From Mangrovimicrobium sp033283265 (lineage in GTDB: Bacteria > Pseudomonadota > Gammaproteobacteria > Pseudomonadales > Halieaceae), in NCBI GenBank assembly GCA_033283265.1, contig JAWMQN010000002.1:682001-746000 (forward strand): a DNA stretch of 64,000 nucleotides, written 5' to 3'. Both the position numbers and the translations under genes were made by a program. The notes under the pieces were generated by a model. That model was not told the DNA's origin. It did not search any database and worked only from the letters and a program-made list of their open reading frames with translations. Positions 53,011 to 61,836 of this stretch are shown one piece after another (positions within the stretch are counted from its first letter, which is position 1; the number at the start of each line of letters is the position of its first letter).

Positions 53011-54795
53011 TCAACCGCCCTCCCCGCCCGGCAACAGGCCAGCGTGCCGCGCATCCGCGGCGAGAATTTTCTCCACCGCCAGCAGGGTGTGCTGCACGTT
53101 GTCGACCCGGATGACGTTGTTGTACACCGTGGTGCGCAGGCCGCCGCGCACCCTTGCGGGCTCGGCCACGAACCACATCGAGCCATCGTTGCTGAACTGC
53201 AGTTGCATGGCGCTGCGCAGGCCTTCCACTATCGACTGCCGGTAGCGCGCCGCGCGGCGCTCGTCGCCCAGCTGCACAGCCAGCTCCCAGGCGTCGACCA
53301 GACCCTCGAGATAAACACCGGTGGACGAGGCGTGGGGCGGGCCGAAGTGCGGTCGCTGCGGGTCGTAGAAACGCCCGCGGGTATCCGGGTAGGCGAGCTC
53401 GGAACGCGCCTGCATTCCCAGCAGCCAGTCGTTCATGTCGAAGATCCAGGCCGCGAGCGCCTCCGCGCCGCTCGCCTGCCAGCGCAGGTAGGCGGCCTGG
53501 GTCTGCCAGGGCACGAAGGCCGGCCGCCGGTTTTGCCCATGCCAGGCCCGGTAGTGGCGCACGCTCTGCTGGTAGCGTCGCGCGCGCTCCGGGTCCGCTG
53601 CGTGGTGCAGCAGGGTGGCCCACAGCAACAGGGCCTCACCGGGGTAGAAATTGTGGAAGTTGGCGTCGGCGTTGCGCGCCGCGGGGAGGAGGAAATTGCG
53701 GAATTCACCACTCTCCCGCCACAGCCGGTCGGTGGTGGCGACCAGCGCGTCGCGCTGCACCTCGTAGCCGCCGCCGGGCAATTCCAGCAGTGCCAATGCA
53801 GCCAGGGCGACCGCACCGAGCTTGACCTGCCCGCGGTACTCGATCAGCCCGAGCTCCCCCTCGCGCCGATAGAAACGGGCGAGGTTGTAGTCGATATTGC
53901 GCCGCACCCGCTGGAGGCTGCCCGCATCGCCGCTGCGGCGGGCCTGGCGCACCATGGCCAGCGTCGCCATCCACTGGCGAATCATGTTGTTGCTCTGGCT
54001 CTCGCGTCCCGACCCGGGGTAGTACAGGTAGGTCATGCGGCCGTCGTCGTGCAGGTTGCGCCACATCCACTGCGCCATGTTGTCGCGCAAGGCGAGCACC
54101 CCCGGGCGCGTCACGCTAGCGATCGGCACCGGGTGCTGCCCGCGGAACAGCTGCTGTGCCCTCGGCGCCTGGCCCATCTGCACTGTGACCTGGGTCGCCT
54201 CGAAGCTGCGCAGCCGGGCCTCCTCGACGATGCTCCGGCCATCAGCACCAAGGGTTTGCGCGGCGCGGCCCAGCGCCCGCTCAAAGGAAAGATTGTCGGC
54301 GATCATCTGGCTCGGGGCGTAGCGCACCACGCGTTCGCCGAGACTGACCTCGAGGCCGCGGACACCGCGCTGGGCGGCACTCAGCTCATCGCCCAGATTT
54401 TGTGCGTCGAGCAGGCGAAAGCAGCAGGCCAGGGACAGTTCCACCGCGTCGGGCCCGGTGCTGCCGGCGGCGCGAACCCTGCCCAGTGCTTGCTGTAGTC
54501 CCGGCATGCCCGCGCCGCCCCAGCCCTCACCGAGCCGGCGCCCCGCCTGCCAGGCGGCCAGGTACACCGACTCCCAGGCCTCGCCAGAAGACGCCGCAGG
54601 CGGAGCAGCGGGAGCGGAATCCCGCCAGGCGGCGGCTACCTGCGCTGCGATCGCCTGCAGCTGGGCGTCGTCGAGCGGCGGCGGGCGGCGCTCAGGCGCG
54701 GGGGCCAGATAAAGAAAATAAAGGGCTTCGAGCAGGGCGGCGAGGGCGAGGATGGCGAGCCAGCGGAGCGCACGACGCCAGGCATCCCGGCCCAT
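53011..54795 (-). CDS. Membrane-anchored protein, predicted alpha-toroid, unknown
   Basis: 594-aa protein with one N-terminal transmembrane helix (LAILALAALLEALYFLYL). The soluble part is helix-rich with repeated aromatic motifs such as MWRNLHDDGRMTYLYYPGSGRES, YNLARFYRREGELGLIEY, AYLRWQASGAEALAAWIFDMNDWLL and DTRGRFYDP. The spacing of these helices resembles alpha/alpha-toroid folds of N-acylglucosamine 2-epimerases or C5-epimerases, but no known active-site motif is complete. It follows a small gene by 3 bp on the same strand. Function not assigned. Confidence 0.7.
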   Translation of the reverse strand: MGRDAWRRALRWLAILALAALLEALYFLYLAPAPERRPPPLDDAQLQAIAAQVAAAWRDSAPAAPPAASSGEAWESVYLAAWQAGRRLGEGWGGAGMPGLQQALGRVRAAGSTGPDAVELSLACCFRLLDAQNLGDELSAAQRGVRGLEVSLGERVVRYAPSQMIADNLSFERALGRAAQTLGADGRSIVEEARLRSFEATQVTVQMGQAPRAQQLFRGQHPVPIASVTRPGVLALRDNMAQWMWRNLHDDGRMTYLYYPGSGRESQSNNMIRQWMATLAMVRQARRSGDAGSLQRVRRNIDYNLARFYRREGELGLIEYRGQVKLGAVALAALALLELPGGGYEVQRDALVATTDRLWRESGEFRNFLLPAARNADANFHNFYPGEALLLWATLLHHAADPERARRYQQSVRHYRAWHGQNRRPAFVPWQTQAAYLRWQASGAEALAAWIFDMNDWLLGMQARSELAYPDTRGRFYDPQRPHFGPPHASSTGVYLEGLVDAWELAVQLGDERRAARYRQSIVEGLRSAMQLQFSNDGSMWFVAEPARVRGGLRTTVYNNVIRVDNVQHTLLAVEKILAADARHAGLLPGGEGG

Positions 54796-54798
54796 GAC

Positions 54799-55158
54799 CT
54801 AGAGGTCGGACTCGCGCTGGAACTCGAGCTCGATCGTCCGTTGCAGTTCGTAGCGGCTGCCCGCCCGCTCCCCCTGGGTCGCGCGCATGCGGTCCTGGAA
54901 GCGTTGCCGGCGGTAACTGGCCACCAGCCGGGGAAAGCGCTCCTGCTCGATTTCACCGGCGATCAGCTGCTCGATGAAGGCGATATCGATACCCACACGG
55001 TAGGCAATCCTGCTCGGGCGAATCTTGTTGGCGTGGAACAGCGCGACGATATGAATCTGCTCCTCGCGGCTGTGGGTGCAGACGCGGGAGTAGCCATAGG
55101 GCGGCGACGGCGTGCGCCCGTCCTCGGTATTCTGCGGTGTTTTTGGTGTTTCCGGCAT
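54799..55158 (-). CDS. Small helical protein, possible HTH, unknown
   Basis: 119-aa protein from ATG 55158; the longer frame lacks support. Begins with a Pro-rich disordered stretch (PKTPQNTEDGRTPSPPYG). The segment EEQIHIVALFHANKIRPSRIAYRVGIDIAFIEQLIAGEI looks like a helix-turn-helix of the resolvase/homeodomain kind. The rest is Arg-rich helix. It lies 3 bp before the 594-aa gene, so the two form an operon. Function unknown. Confidence 0.6.
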   Translation of the reverse strand: MPETPKTPQNTEDGRTPSPPYGYSRVCTHSREEQIHIVALFHANKIRPSRIAYRVGIDIAFIEQLIAGEIEQERFPRLVASYRRQRFQDRMRATQGERAGSRYELQRTIELEFQRESDL

Positions 55159-55281
55159 GCCAGCATTATCGGCAGTTGTCCGTGCTATTTCCAGCGCACG
55201 GCGAATCCGACTGGCGGTGGTGCAGGCCCGGTGCAATACTACTTCGCCTGACGAGCAACCTGGCATGTGAGGAAACGAGTG

Positions 55282-55545
55282 ATGAAAAGACTATTCGCCG
55301 CGGCACTGCTGCTCACGCTGGCCGCCTGCAGCGCGGAACCCGGCAGCGAAAAATGGTGCGCAGCCAAGGCCGAACAACCGAAGAGCGAGTGGAGCGGCTC
55401 CGACGCCGCCACCTATCTCTCCAACTGCGTGATCGACGGCACCGAAGTCGGCTCGGAGAAATGGTGCGAACACCTGGAGAAAAAACCCAAGGGTGACTGG
55501 AGCAGTAACGAGGCCACCACCTACGCCAAGCACTGTGTAATCTAA
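55282..55545 (+). CDS. Lipoprotein with two DUF3012 units
   Basis: 87-aa lipoprotein from ATG 55282; lipobox LAAC follows the signal peptide. Two ~33-residue units follow: GSEKWCAAKAEQPKSEWSGSDAATYLSNCVI and GSEKWCEHLEKKPKGDWSSNEATTYAKHCVI-like, each with a Cys pair that can form a disulfide (units are cited here only by their ends GSEKWC and CVI). Single-unit DUF3012 lipoproteins are common in gammaproteobacteria; this is a tandem duplication. Function unknown. Confidence 0.8.
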   Translation: MKRLFAAALLLTLAACSAEPGSEKWCAAKAEQPKSEWSGSDAATYLSNCVIDGTEVGSEKWCEHLEKKPKGDWSSNEATTYAKHCVI

Positions 55546-55567
55546 ACAACCAGGAGATCCAGAACCG

Positions 55568-56377
55568 ATGCTGAAACTGAACCGACGCAAACTGGCCGGC
55601 TGGCTGCTCTCAGGCCTGCTGGCCCTGCCCATGGCGGCCAGCGCTGGCGAGACCCTGCAACGCATCACCGACTTCAAGCTACTCAAGGTGGGTATGTCCG
55701 CCGACCAGCCGCCGATGACCACCATGAACCGGCAAGGTGGCGTGATGGGTTACGACGTCGACCTCGCCAAGGCGATGGCCGCGGCGATGCGCGTTCAGCT
55801 CGACATCAAGGTCATGCCCTTCGGCGACCTGCTCAAGGCCCTGGAGAAGGAAGAGATCGACATGGTGATCTCCAATATGTCGATCACCCCGGAGCGCTCC
55901 GAGCGGGCCTACTTCGCCGGCCCCTACATGATGTCGGGCAAATCCATCCTCACCACCGACAAGGTGCTGGCAGCGGCCAGTGGCAGCGACAGTTTCAACA
56001 CCAGCGAGGTCAAGCTGGCGGCCCTGAAAAACTCCACCAGCGCGACCTTCGTCAGCGAGAACATCCCCGAGGCCACCCTGGTGCTGGTCGAGAGCACCAA
56101 TGTTGGCGTGAAGAAAGTGCTCGACGGCGAAGCCGATGCCATGCTCGCCGATCTCGCCGTGTGCAAACTCGCCGTGCTGCGCAACCTCGGCTCAGGCCTG
56201 ATCACCCTGCCCGAACCGCTGACCCTGGAGCCCATCGGCATCGCCATCAGCCGCGATGACCTGCAGTTCCAGAACCTGGTGGAGAACTATCTCGACGCCT
56301 ACGGCAAGACCGGCGCCCTGAACAAGCTGCGCGACAAGTGGTTCGAGAATGCGGACTGGGTCACCGACCTCCCCTGA
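55568..56377 (+). CDS. Periplasmic amino-acid-type solute-binding protein
   Basis: 269-aa family 3 extracellular solute-binding protein with signal peptide (LLSGLLALPMAASA). Family blocks: GYDVDLAKAMAAAM (about 56-69), EIDMVISNMSITPERSERAYFAGPY (about 97-121), EADAMLADLAVCKLAVL and the C-terminal LNKLRDKWF. Binds polar amino acids or similar ligands. No permease or ATPase gene is next to it, so it is an orphan binding protein or a sensor module. It precedes the glycerophosphodiesterase gene by 9 bp. Confidence 0.88.
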   Translation: MLKLNRRKLAGWLLSGLLALPMAASAGETLQRITDFKLLKVGMSADQPPMTTMNRQGGVMGYDVDLAKAMAAAMRVQLDIKVMPFGDLLKALEKEEIDMVISNMSITPERSERAYFAGPYMMSGKSILTTDKVLAAASGSDSFNTSEVKLAALKNSTSATFVSENIPEATLVLVESTNVGVKKVLDGEADAMLADLAVCKLAVLRNLGSGLITLPEPLTLEPIGIAISRDDLQFQNLVENYLDAYGKTGALNKLRDKWFENADWVTDLP

Positions 56378-56386
56378 GCCCGTGAC

Positions 56387-57403
56387 ATGCCCCGCTGGCT
56401 GTTCGCGCTCCTCCTGCTGTCGATGAGCGCGGGCAGCTTCCCCACACCACTGGTGATCGCCCACCGCGGTGCCAGCGCCTATCTCCCCGAACACAGCCTG
56501 GAAGCCAAGGCCCTGGCCCACGCCATGGGTGCCGACTACCTGGAACAGGACGTGGTACTGAGTCGCGACGGTGTACCCGTCGTCCTGCACGACATCCACC
56601 TGGAACCGACCACCGACGTCGAGCTGCGCTTCCCCACCCGGCGGCGTGCCGACGGCCACTTCTACGCCCTCGACTTCGACCTCGACGAGCTGCGCAGTCT
56701 CAGGCTGCACGAGCGCAGCTACCGCGACGACGGAGGTATCGAGCGCGCCCACTACCCCGGCCGCTTCCCCCTGGGCCAGGGAACGTTCCGCCTGCCGACC
56801 CTGCGCGAGGAAATCGAGATGATCGATGGCCTCAATCGCTCGAGCGGGCGCGCGGCGGGCCTCTACATCGAGCTGAAGGCGCCCAACTGGCACGCGGCCC
56901 AGGGCTATGACATCGCCAGCGCGGTGCTCGCCGTACTCAGCGATACCGGCTACGCGCAGCGCGCGGACAGGGTCTACCTGCAGTGTTTCGACGATCTCAC
57001 CCTGCTGCGCCTGAAGCGGGAGTTCAGGACCCCGCTGCCGCTGATCCAGCTGATCGGCGAAAACAGCTGGGGCGAGGACAGCGAGGCGGATTACAGCGCC
57101 ATGCAGAGCGACGCCGGGCTGGCGCGTATCGCCAGCTACGCCGCCGGGATCGGCCCCTGGATCCCGCAGGTGGTGGCAATTGACGGCGGTGTGCTGCGCA
57201 GCACCGGGCTGAGCCAGCGGGCGCAGTCACAGGGCCTGCAGGTACATCCCTACACCCTGCGCGCCGACGAACTGCCGGCCGGCGTGCAGGACTTCGAGGC
57301 CCTGCAACGGGCCCTGTTCGTGGACGCGGGTGTGGACGGTGCCTTCAGCGACTTTCCCGATCTCACCGTCCAGTTCCTGCAGCGGCTCGCCGCCGGGAAA
57401 TAA
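56387..57403 (+). CDS. glpQ: Periplasmic glycerophosphodiester phosphodiesterase
   Basis: 338-aa GDPD enzyme with N-terminal signal peptide (LFALLLLSMSAGSF). The catalytic motif VIAHRGASAYLPEHS (about 24-38; HR/E) and EQDVVLSRDGVPVVLHD (about 57-73; the second His and metal ligands) are intact. Hydrolyses glycerophosphodiesters to glycerol 3-phosphate, releasing carbon and phosphate from phospholipid head groups. It follows the binding-protein gene by 9 bp; no Pho box was seen before that pair. Confidence 0.93.
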   Translation: MPRWLFALLLLSMSAGSFPTPLVIAHRGASAYLPEHSLEAKALAHAMGADYLEQDVVLSRDGVPVVLHDIHLEPTTDVELRFPTRRRADGHFYALDFDLDELRSLRLHERSYRDDGGIERAHYPGRFPLGQGTFRLPTLREEIEMIDGLNRSSGRAAGLYIELKAPNWHAAQGYDIASAVLAVLSDTGYAQRADRVYLQCFDDLTLLRLKREFRTPLPLIQLIGENSWGEDSEADYSAMQSDAGLARIASYAAGIGPWIPQVVAIDGGVLRSTGLSQRAQSQGLQVHPYTLRADELPAGVQDFEALQRALFVDAGVDGAFSDFPDLTVQFLQRLAAGK

Positions 57404-57526
57404 GCGGCAATCCTGCCGGTTCGACCCGCGCCCACTGGCACTACCCCGGCGAACAGGGCATCATTTCCGCGTGGAGTGCCGGCACTCCCTCCCCCACGCA
57501 CCTGAACCACCACAACTGGAACACCT

Positions 57527-58975
57527 GTGACACTCAAGGTAAACCGACGCACCAAAATCGTGGCGACCATCGGCCCGGGCAGCGAGTCCGAGGACATGAT
57601 CGGCCGCCTGATCCAGGCCGGGGTCAACGTCTTCCGCCTCAACTTCAGCCACGGCACCGCCGAACAGCACGCCACGGTCGCGCGTCGCATCCGCAAGCAG
57701 GCCGCCGTGCTGGGGCTGTACGTGGGCATCCTCGCCGACCTGCAGGGGCCGAAGATCCGCATTGCCGGCTTCCGCGATGGCCCGATCCAACTGGCCGTCG
57801 GCGACCGTTTCAGCCTCGACCTCAGCCTCGACAAGGACGCCGGGGACCAGCGCGTGGTCGGAGTCGACTACCCCTCCCTGTGCGAGCACGTCGGCCCGGG
57901 CGACACCCTGCTGCTGGACGACGGCCGGGTGCGCCTGACCGTCGATGCGGTCAGCGATCCCGTAGTCGAATGCACGGTACTGGTGGGCGGCAAGCTGTCC
58001 TCACGCAAGGGCATCAACCGCCTCGGTGGCGGCCTGGCCGCGCCGGCCCTCACGGCCAAGGACATGGCGGACATCGACGACCTCGCCGAGGTGGCCCCGG
58101 ACTTCGTCGCGGTGTCTTTCGTCTCCAGCGCCGAGGATATCCACCAGACCCGCCAGTTGCTGCAGAACGCCAACCTCAACCCGGCCATCATCGCCAAGAT
58201 CGAGCGGGCGGAAGTGGTCGCCGATGAGGAAGTCCTCAACGGCATCATCGAGGCTTCCATGGGTATCATGGTGGCCCGCGGCGACCTCGGGGTCGAAGTG
58301 GGCGACGCCCAGTTGATCGGCATCCAGAAATCGCTGATCGCCAAGGCGCGCAAGATGGACCGGGTGGTCATCACTGCCACCCAGATGATGGAGTCGATGA
58401 TCGACAGCCCGATGCCGACCCGGGCGGAGGTCTTCGACGTGGCCAACGCCGTGCTCGACGGCACCGACGCGGTCATGCTCTCGGCGGAAACGGCAGTCGG
58501 CAAGTACCCGGTGGAAGTGGTCACGGCGATGTCCGACGCCGCGCTCGGCGCGGAGGCCCAGGCCGTTGCCCGCACCTCCCGCTACCGTATCGAACGGCAG
58601 TTCAGCACCGCCCAGGAAACCATCGCCATGTCGGCGATCTACGCCGCCAACCACTACCCCAACGTGCGCGGCATCGCCAGCCTGACCGAGTCCGGCAATA
58701 CCCCGCTGCGCATGTCGCGGCTGAGTTCCGGCCTGCCGATCTTCGGTCTCAGCAAAAACGCCGCCACCCTGCAGCGCCTGTGCCTGTGCCGCGGTGTGGT
58801 ACCCCTGTTCTTCGACGCCAGCGCCTTCGAGGAAGAAGAGGTCGAAGCGCGGGCGATCGAATTCCTCAAGGACGGCCACTACCTGCTCAAGGACGACGCC
58901 ATCCTGCTGACCAAGGGCACGGTCATGGGCCGCGCGGGCTCCACCAATATCATGAAAATTCTCCCGGTAAGCTGA
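57527..58975 (+). CDS. pyk: Pyruvate kinase
   Basis: Converts phosphoenolpyruvate and ADP to pyruvate and ATP. 482 aa from GTG 57527. RTKIVATIGPGSESEDMI (N-terminus), FRLNFSHGTAEQH, catalytic Lys in AIIAKIERAEVV (about residue 220), VARGDLGVEVG and TATQMMESMI are all canonical. It is followed after two bases by glk, so glycolytic genes are paired here, apart from the zwf-pgl-edd operon. Confidence 0.97.
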   Translation: MTLKVNRRTKIVATIGPGSESEDMIGRLIQAGVNVFRLNFSHGTAEQHATVARRIRKQAAVLGLYVGILADLQGPKIRIAGFRDGPIQLAVGDRFSLDLSLDKDAGDQRVVGVDYPSLCEHVGPGDTLLLDDGRVRLTVDAVSDPVVECTVLVGGKLSSRKGINRLGGGLAAPALTAKDMADIDDLAEVAPDFVAVSFVSSAEDIHQTRQLLQNANLNPAIIAKIERAEVVADEEVLNGIIEASMGIMVARGDLGVEVGDAQLIGIQKSLIAKARKMDRVVITATQMMESMIDSPMPTRAEVFDVANAVLDGTDAVMLSAETAVGKYPVEVVTAMSDAALGAEAQAVARTSRYRIERQFSTAQETIAMSAIYAANHYPNVRGIASLTESGNTPLRMSRLSSGLPIFGLSKNAATLQRLCLCRGVVPLFFDASAFEEEEVEARAIEFLKDGHYLLKDDAILLTKGTVMGRAGSTNIMKILPVS

Positions 58976-58977
58976 CC

Positions 58978-59931
58978 GTGGCGAGCCGGCTGGTCGCCGA
59001 CATCGGTGGCACCAATACCCGCATCGCGCTCTTCGACGACGCCATGGGTGAGTTCCGTGCGCTGCGCGAGTACCTGAACCGGGACTTCAACAATCTCGAT
59101 CACGCGATCGCAAGCTGGCTCGACACGCTCGACGAAGCCGCGCCGGAAAGCGCCTGTATCGCCGCGGCGGCCTACCAGTCCGGCGATTTCCTGCGCATGG
59201 TGAACTGCCCCTGGGCCTTTTCCTGTAGCGACCTTGCGCTGCGCTTCGGCTGGCAGGCGGCGGGCTGGCTCAATGACTTCGAGGCCAACGCCCACGCCCT
59301 GCCCTATCTCGATACGCAGCAACACAGCGTGCTCCACGCCGGCGTACCCGGCGCGTCCGGCAAGCTGGCAGTTGTCGGGCCGGGCACCGGCTTCGGCGGC
59401 GCAACGCTGGTCCGGGTCGGGGAGCAATTCGCCGCCTGCGCCGCGGAGCCCGGGCACATGGGGCTGAGCCCGGCAAACGAGGTGGAGCTGGCCGTGTTCC
59501 AGCACCTGCTGCGCGAGCAGCGGGATATTTTTGTCGAGTTCCTGGTTTCCGGCCCCGGGCTCGTCCGCCTCTACGGAGCACTGGCAGAACTCGGCGGCAC
59601 GCATCCAGCGCCGCTGCAGCCCCAGGAAGTCGCCGAGCGCGCACTGCGTGGTTCGGACCCGCTGTGCGCCCAGGCCCTCGAACTGTTCTGCGCCCTCTAC
59701 GGCTCAGCCTGCGGTGATTTCATCCTCGCCAACGGGGCCTGGCAGGGGCTATTCCTGGCCGGCGGTATCAGCGGAAAAATACTCGAATTCCTGAAAAACA
59801 GCAGCTTTCTCTCCCGTTTACAGGAAAAAGGTGCAATGACGGAGCATCTCTCCGCGGTCCCCGTGTCGCTGATTACCGCCAGCCAGCCAGGCCTGATCGG
59901 CGCTGCCCACGCTCCGCTGCAGCCACTTTAG
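58978..59931 (+). CDS. glk: Glucokinase
   Basis: Phosphorylates glucose with ATP to glucose 6-phosphate, the substrate of zwf. 317 aa from GTG 58978; the upstream in-frame stretch is only pyk in another phase. Phosphate motif VADIGGTNTRIALF (about 5-18), sugar-binding WLNDFEANAHALPYL (about 97-111; Asn and Asp), VGPGTGFGGA (about 137-146) and EPGHMGLS (about 158) identify the bacterial Glk (ROK-independent) type. It follows pyk by two bases. Confidence 0.95.
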   Translation: MASRLVADIGGTNTRIALFDDAMGEFRALREYLNRDFNNLDHAIASWLDTLDEAAPESACIAAAAYQSGDFLRMVNCPWAFSCSDLALRFGWQAAGWLNDFEANAHALPYLDTQQHSVLHAGVPGASGKLAVVGPGTGFGGATLVRVGEQFAACAAEPGHMGLSPANEVELAVFQHLLREQRDIFVEFLVSGPGLVRLYGALAELGGTHPAPLQPQEVAERALRGSDPLCAQALELFCALYGSACGDFILANGAWQGLFLAGGISGKILEFLKNSSFLSRLQEKGAMTEHLSAVPVSLITASQPGLIGAAHAPLQPL

Positions 59932-60161
59932 GCAGGTTTTTTACCGCCAGAAAAACGGTCAATATTTCCGCATTATTCCCAAATATTATTTATTTCGCCC
60001 ACAGCCAATTATTAAATCAAGTGGTACACTCGGTGGGTGTCGGGGCTATTTACCGGCAGGATTGGCAAGCGCTCGAAGTTCCCCAGCGGTCCTTTGTACG
60101 TCACCAAACAGTTCAATGTTCGACCCCCGGAAGGGGTGTTCAGGTAATACAGGTAATCTCT
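59932..60161 (+). promoter_or_regulatory. AT-rich promoter region and long cold-shock leader
   Basis: 230-bp gap after glk. AT-rich stretch 59955-60020 (promoter, no unambiguous -10; TACACT at 60025-60030 is a candidate). Then a leader of about 130 nt with an ACCCC/GGGGT hairpin (60123-60137) before the weak ribosome site of the csp gene. Long structured leaders are typical of cold-induced csp genes. Confidence 0.5.
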
Positions 60162-60368
60162 ATGTCCACCACCACTGGCACCGTTAAATGGTTTAACGAG
60201 AGCAAGGGCTTTGGTTTTATCGCTCGCGAGGACGGCCCGGACGTCTTCGTACATTTTAGCGCCATCCAAGGCGACGGCTTTCGTACCCTGGCTGACGGAC
60301 AAAAAGTCCAGTTTGAAGTGACTGAGGGCCAGAAAGGCCCGCAAGCGGCGAACGTAGTAGCGCTGTAA
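60162..60368 (+). CDS. Cold-shock protein (CspA family)
   Basis: 68-aa single-stranded nucleic-acid-binding OB fold. GTVKWFNESKGFGFI (RNP1, about 6-20) and DVFVHFSAI (RNP2, about 28-36) are intact. ATG 60162 is preferred to the longer frame because the family starts just before TGTVKWF. Acts as an RNA chaperone; cold-inducibility is inferred from the long leader only. Ends at a strong terminator. Confidence 0.96.
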   Translation: MSTTTGTVKWFNESKGFGFIAREDGPDVFVHFSAIQGDGFRTLADGQKVQFEVTEGQKGPQAANVVAL

Positions 60369-60379
60369 AGACTACCCAT

Positions 60380-60408
60380 AAAAAAGGAGCTCCTGGAGCT
60401 CCTTTTTT
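60380..60408. terminator. Bidirectional terminator between csp and the TPR gene
   Basis: Perfect hairpin with arms AGGAGCTCC/GGAGCTCCT flanked by A-run and T-run, so it can serve both convergent transcripts. Confidence 0.93.
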
Positions 60409-60459
60409 ATTTCTCACCTGATGCATGGGCCATCCGCAAGGGTGGCCCAATACCCCCAC

Positions 60460-61821
60460 TCAGCTGTCGGCCAGGCTCTTCTGCCGCTCCAGCTCGGACT
60501 CCATATACTTGATCCACTGGGCTGCGTACTCCTGCGAGCGCTTGTCCTTGGCGGCAGCCTGGAAAGACTCGCGGGCCTTGCCGTACTGCTTCAGGTTGAA
60601 GTAGGCCATGCCGCGCACCAGCTGCGCGGTATCCGGGCGACGCACACCACCACGGGCGAGGCCCTTGCTGATCGCATCGATCGCCTTCTCGTTCTGGTCG
60701 CCGTCGAGGTAGATGTTACCCAGACGGGCGTAGAGCTCACCGGAATCGGACTTGGCCGCTGCCTTTTCCATCGCCGGGATGGATTTGTCCACTTCCTGTG
60801 CCTGGCGCCAGGCGCCACCGGTGATCTCCCAGTTCTTGGAGGTGGCCTCGATGCTGCCGTCCTTGAGACCCTTTTCCATGACCTTCGCCGCGGCGTAGGG
60901 AATCTCGCCGTTCAGGTAGAGGTAGGCCATGGTGACCTGCTCGCTACCCTTGTCGAGAACACCCTGCACGTAGGCGGTGTCCATCGCAGCCAGCTGTTCC
61001 TTCTCCTTTTTCTGCTCGCCGTACATGTGCGAGAGCTGTACCCAGTAGTCCTTTTTCGGGTAGTAGGTCAGCAGCAGCTCGAGCATTTCGACCGTACGCT
61101 TGACATCGTTTTTCTCGAAGTAGAGGAAACGCGCCAGGTTGTACCACTGCTCCTTGGCCGGCTTGCGCTCAGCCGCAGGCTTTTCCGCCTGCCGCTGGTT
61201 GTGCATGCTGATCGCCCGCTCCACGTTGCTCAGGGCCTGGTTGTAGTCCTTGAGCTGGTAGTAACCCTGGGCCAGCAGCACGTAGGCTTCCGGGTTGGGG
61301 TTCTCGGTCATCTTCAGCCACTGGTTGAGGGCGTTGATACCCCTCTGCCAATCCTCCTGCACAAAGTACAGCTGGGCGACCGTGAAGCGGGTGTTGATCT
61401 CCATCGCCAGGGGGATGTCCGGCTGGGCAATCACCTTCTCGTAGGCCTTGAGGGCGTTGGCGTAGTCACCGCGCTCATAGTAAATGAAGGCGTACATGTT
61501 CCACACGTTGGCCAGCTCGTAGCTGTTGAGCTCGTTCTTGCCGCCGGCGCCGAGCAACTCGTCGAGGACTTTCTGCGCGGTGCGCATATCCTTGGCTTCG
61601 GCGGCAACCTGCGCCTCGGAGAGCTTTTCGTAGACCTTGTTCCGCAACGCCGGGGTGCGGCGGGTTTCACGCTGGTCCGGTTTCGATTCCTGCGCCTGTA
61701 CCGCTGACAGCGCCGAGTAACCGAGATCACTCTGCAGCTGGGTAAAGGCGACCTGGGACGCCAGCACAGGCAACGCAAACAGCGCGGCACGGCTCCAGGT
61801 TTTCGCTTGCAACAATTTCAT
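60460..61821 (-). CDS. TPR-repeat protein of the TonB cluster
   Basis: 453-aa exported protein (signal peptide ending VLASQVAF). At least six TPR-like units: ANVWNMYAFIYYERGDYANALKAYEKVI, PEAYVLLAQGYYQLKDYNQALSNVERAI, GELYARLGNIYLDGDQNEKAIDAISKGL and others. It is the last gene of the cluster with tonB, two exbD and exbB, where a periplasmic TPR protein is a regular partner of the TonB2-type system. It probably scaffolds or links the complex to the cell wall. The 15-bp gap to tonB supports a single transcript. Confidence 0.87.
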   Translation of the reverse strand: MKLLQAKTWSRAALFALPVLASQVAFTQLQSDLGYSALSAVQAQESKPDQRETRRTPALRNKVYEKLSEAQVAAEAKDMRTAQKVLDELLGAGGKNELNSYELANVWNMYAFIYYERGDYANALKAYEKVIAQPDIPLAMEINTRFTVAQLYFVQEDWQRGINALNQWLKMTENPNPEAYVLLAQGYYQLKDYNQALSNVERAISMHNQRQAEKPAAERKPAKEQWYNLARFLYFEKNDVKRTVEMLELLLTYYPKKDYWVQLSHMYGEQKKEKEQLAAMDTAYVQGVLDKGSEQVTMAYLYLNGEIPYAAAKVMEKGLKDGSIEATSKNWEITGGAWRQAQEVDKSIPAMEKAAAKSDSGELYARLGNIYLDGDQNEKAIDAISKGLARGGVRRPDTAQLVRGMAYFNLKQYGKARESFQAAAKDKRSQEYAAQWIKYMESELERQKSLADS

Positions 61822-61836
61822 AGCGACTTTGCCTCG

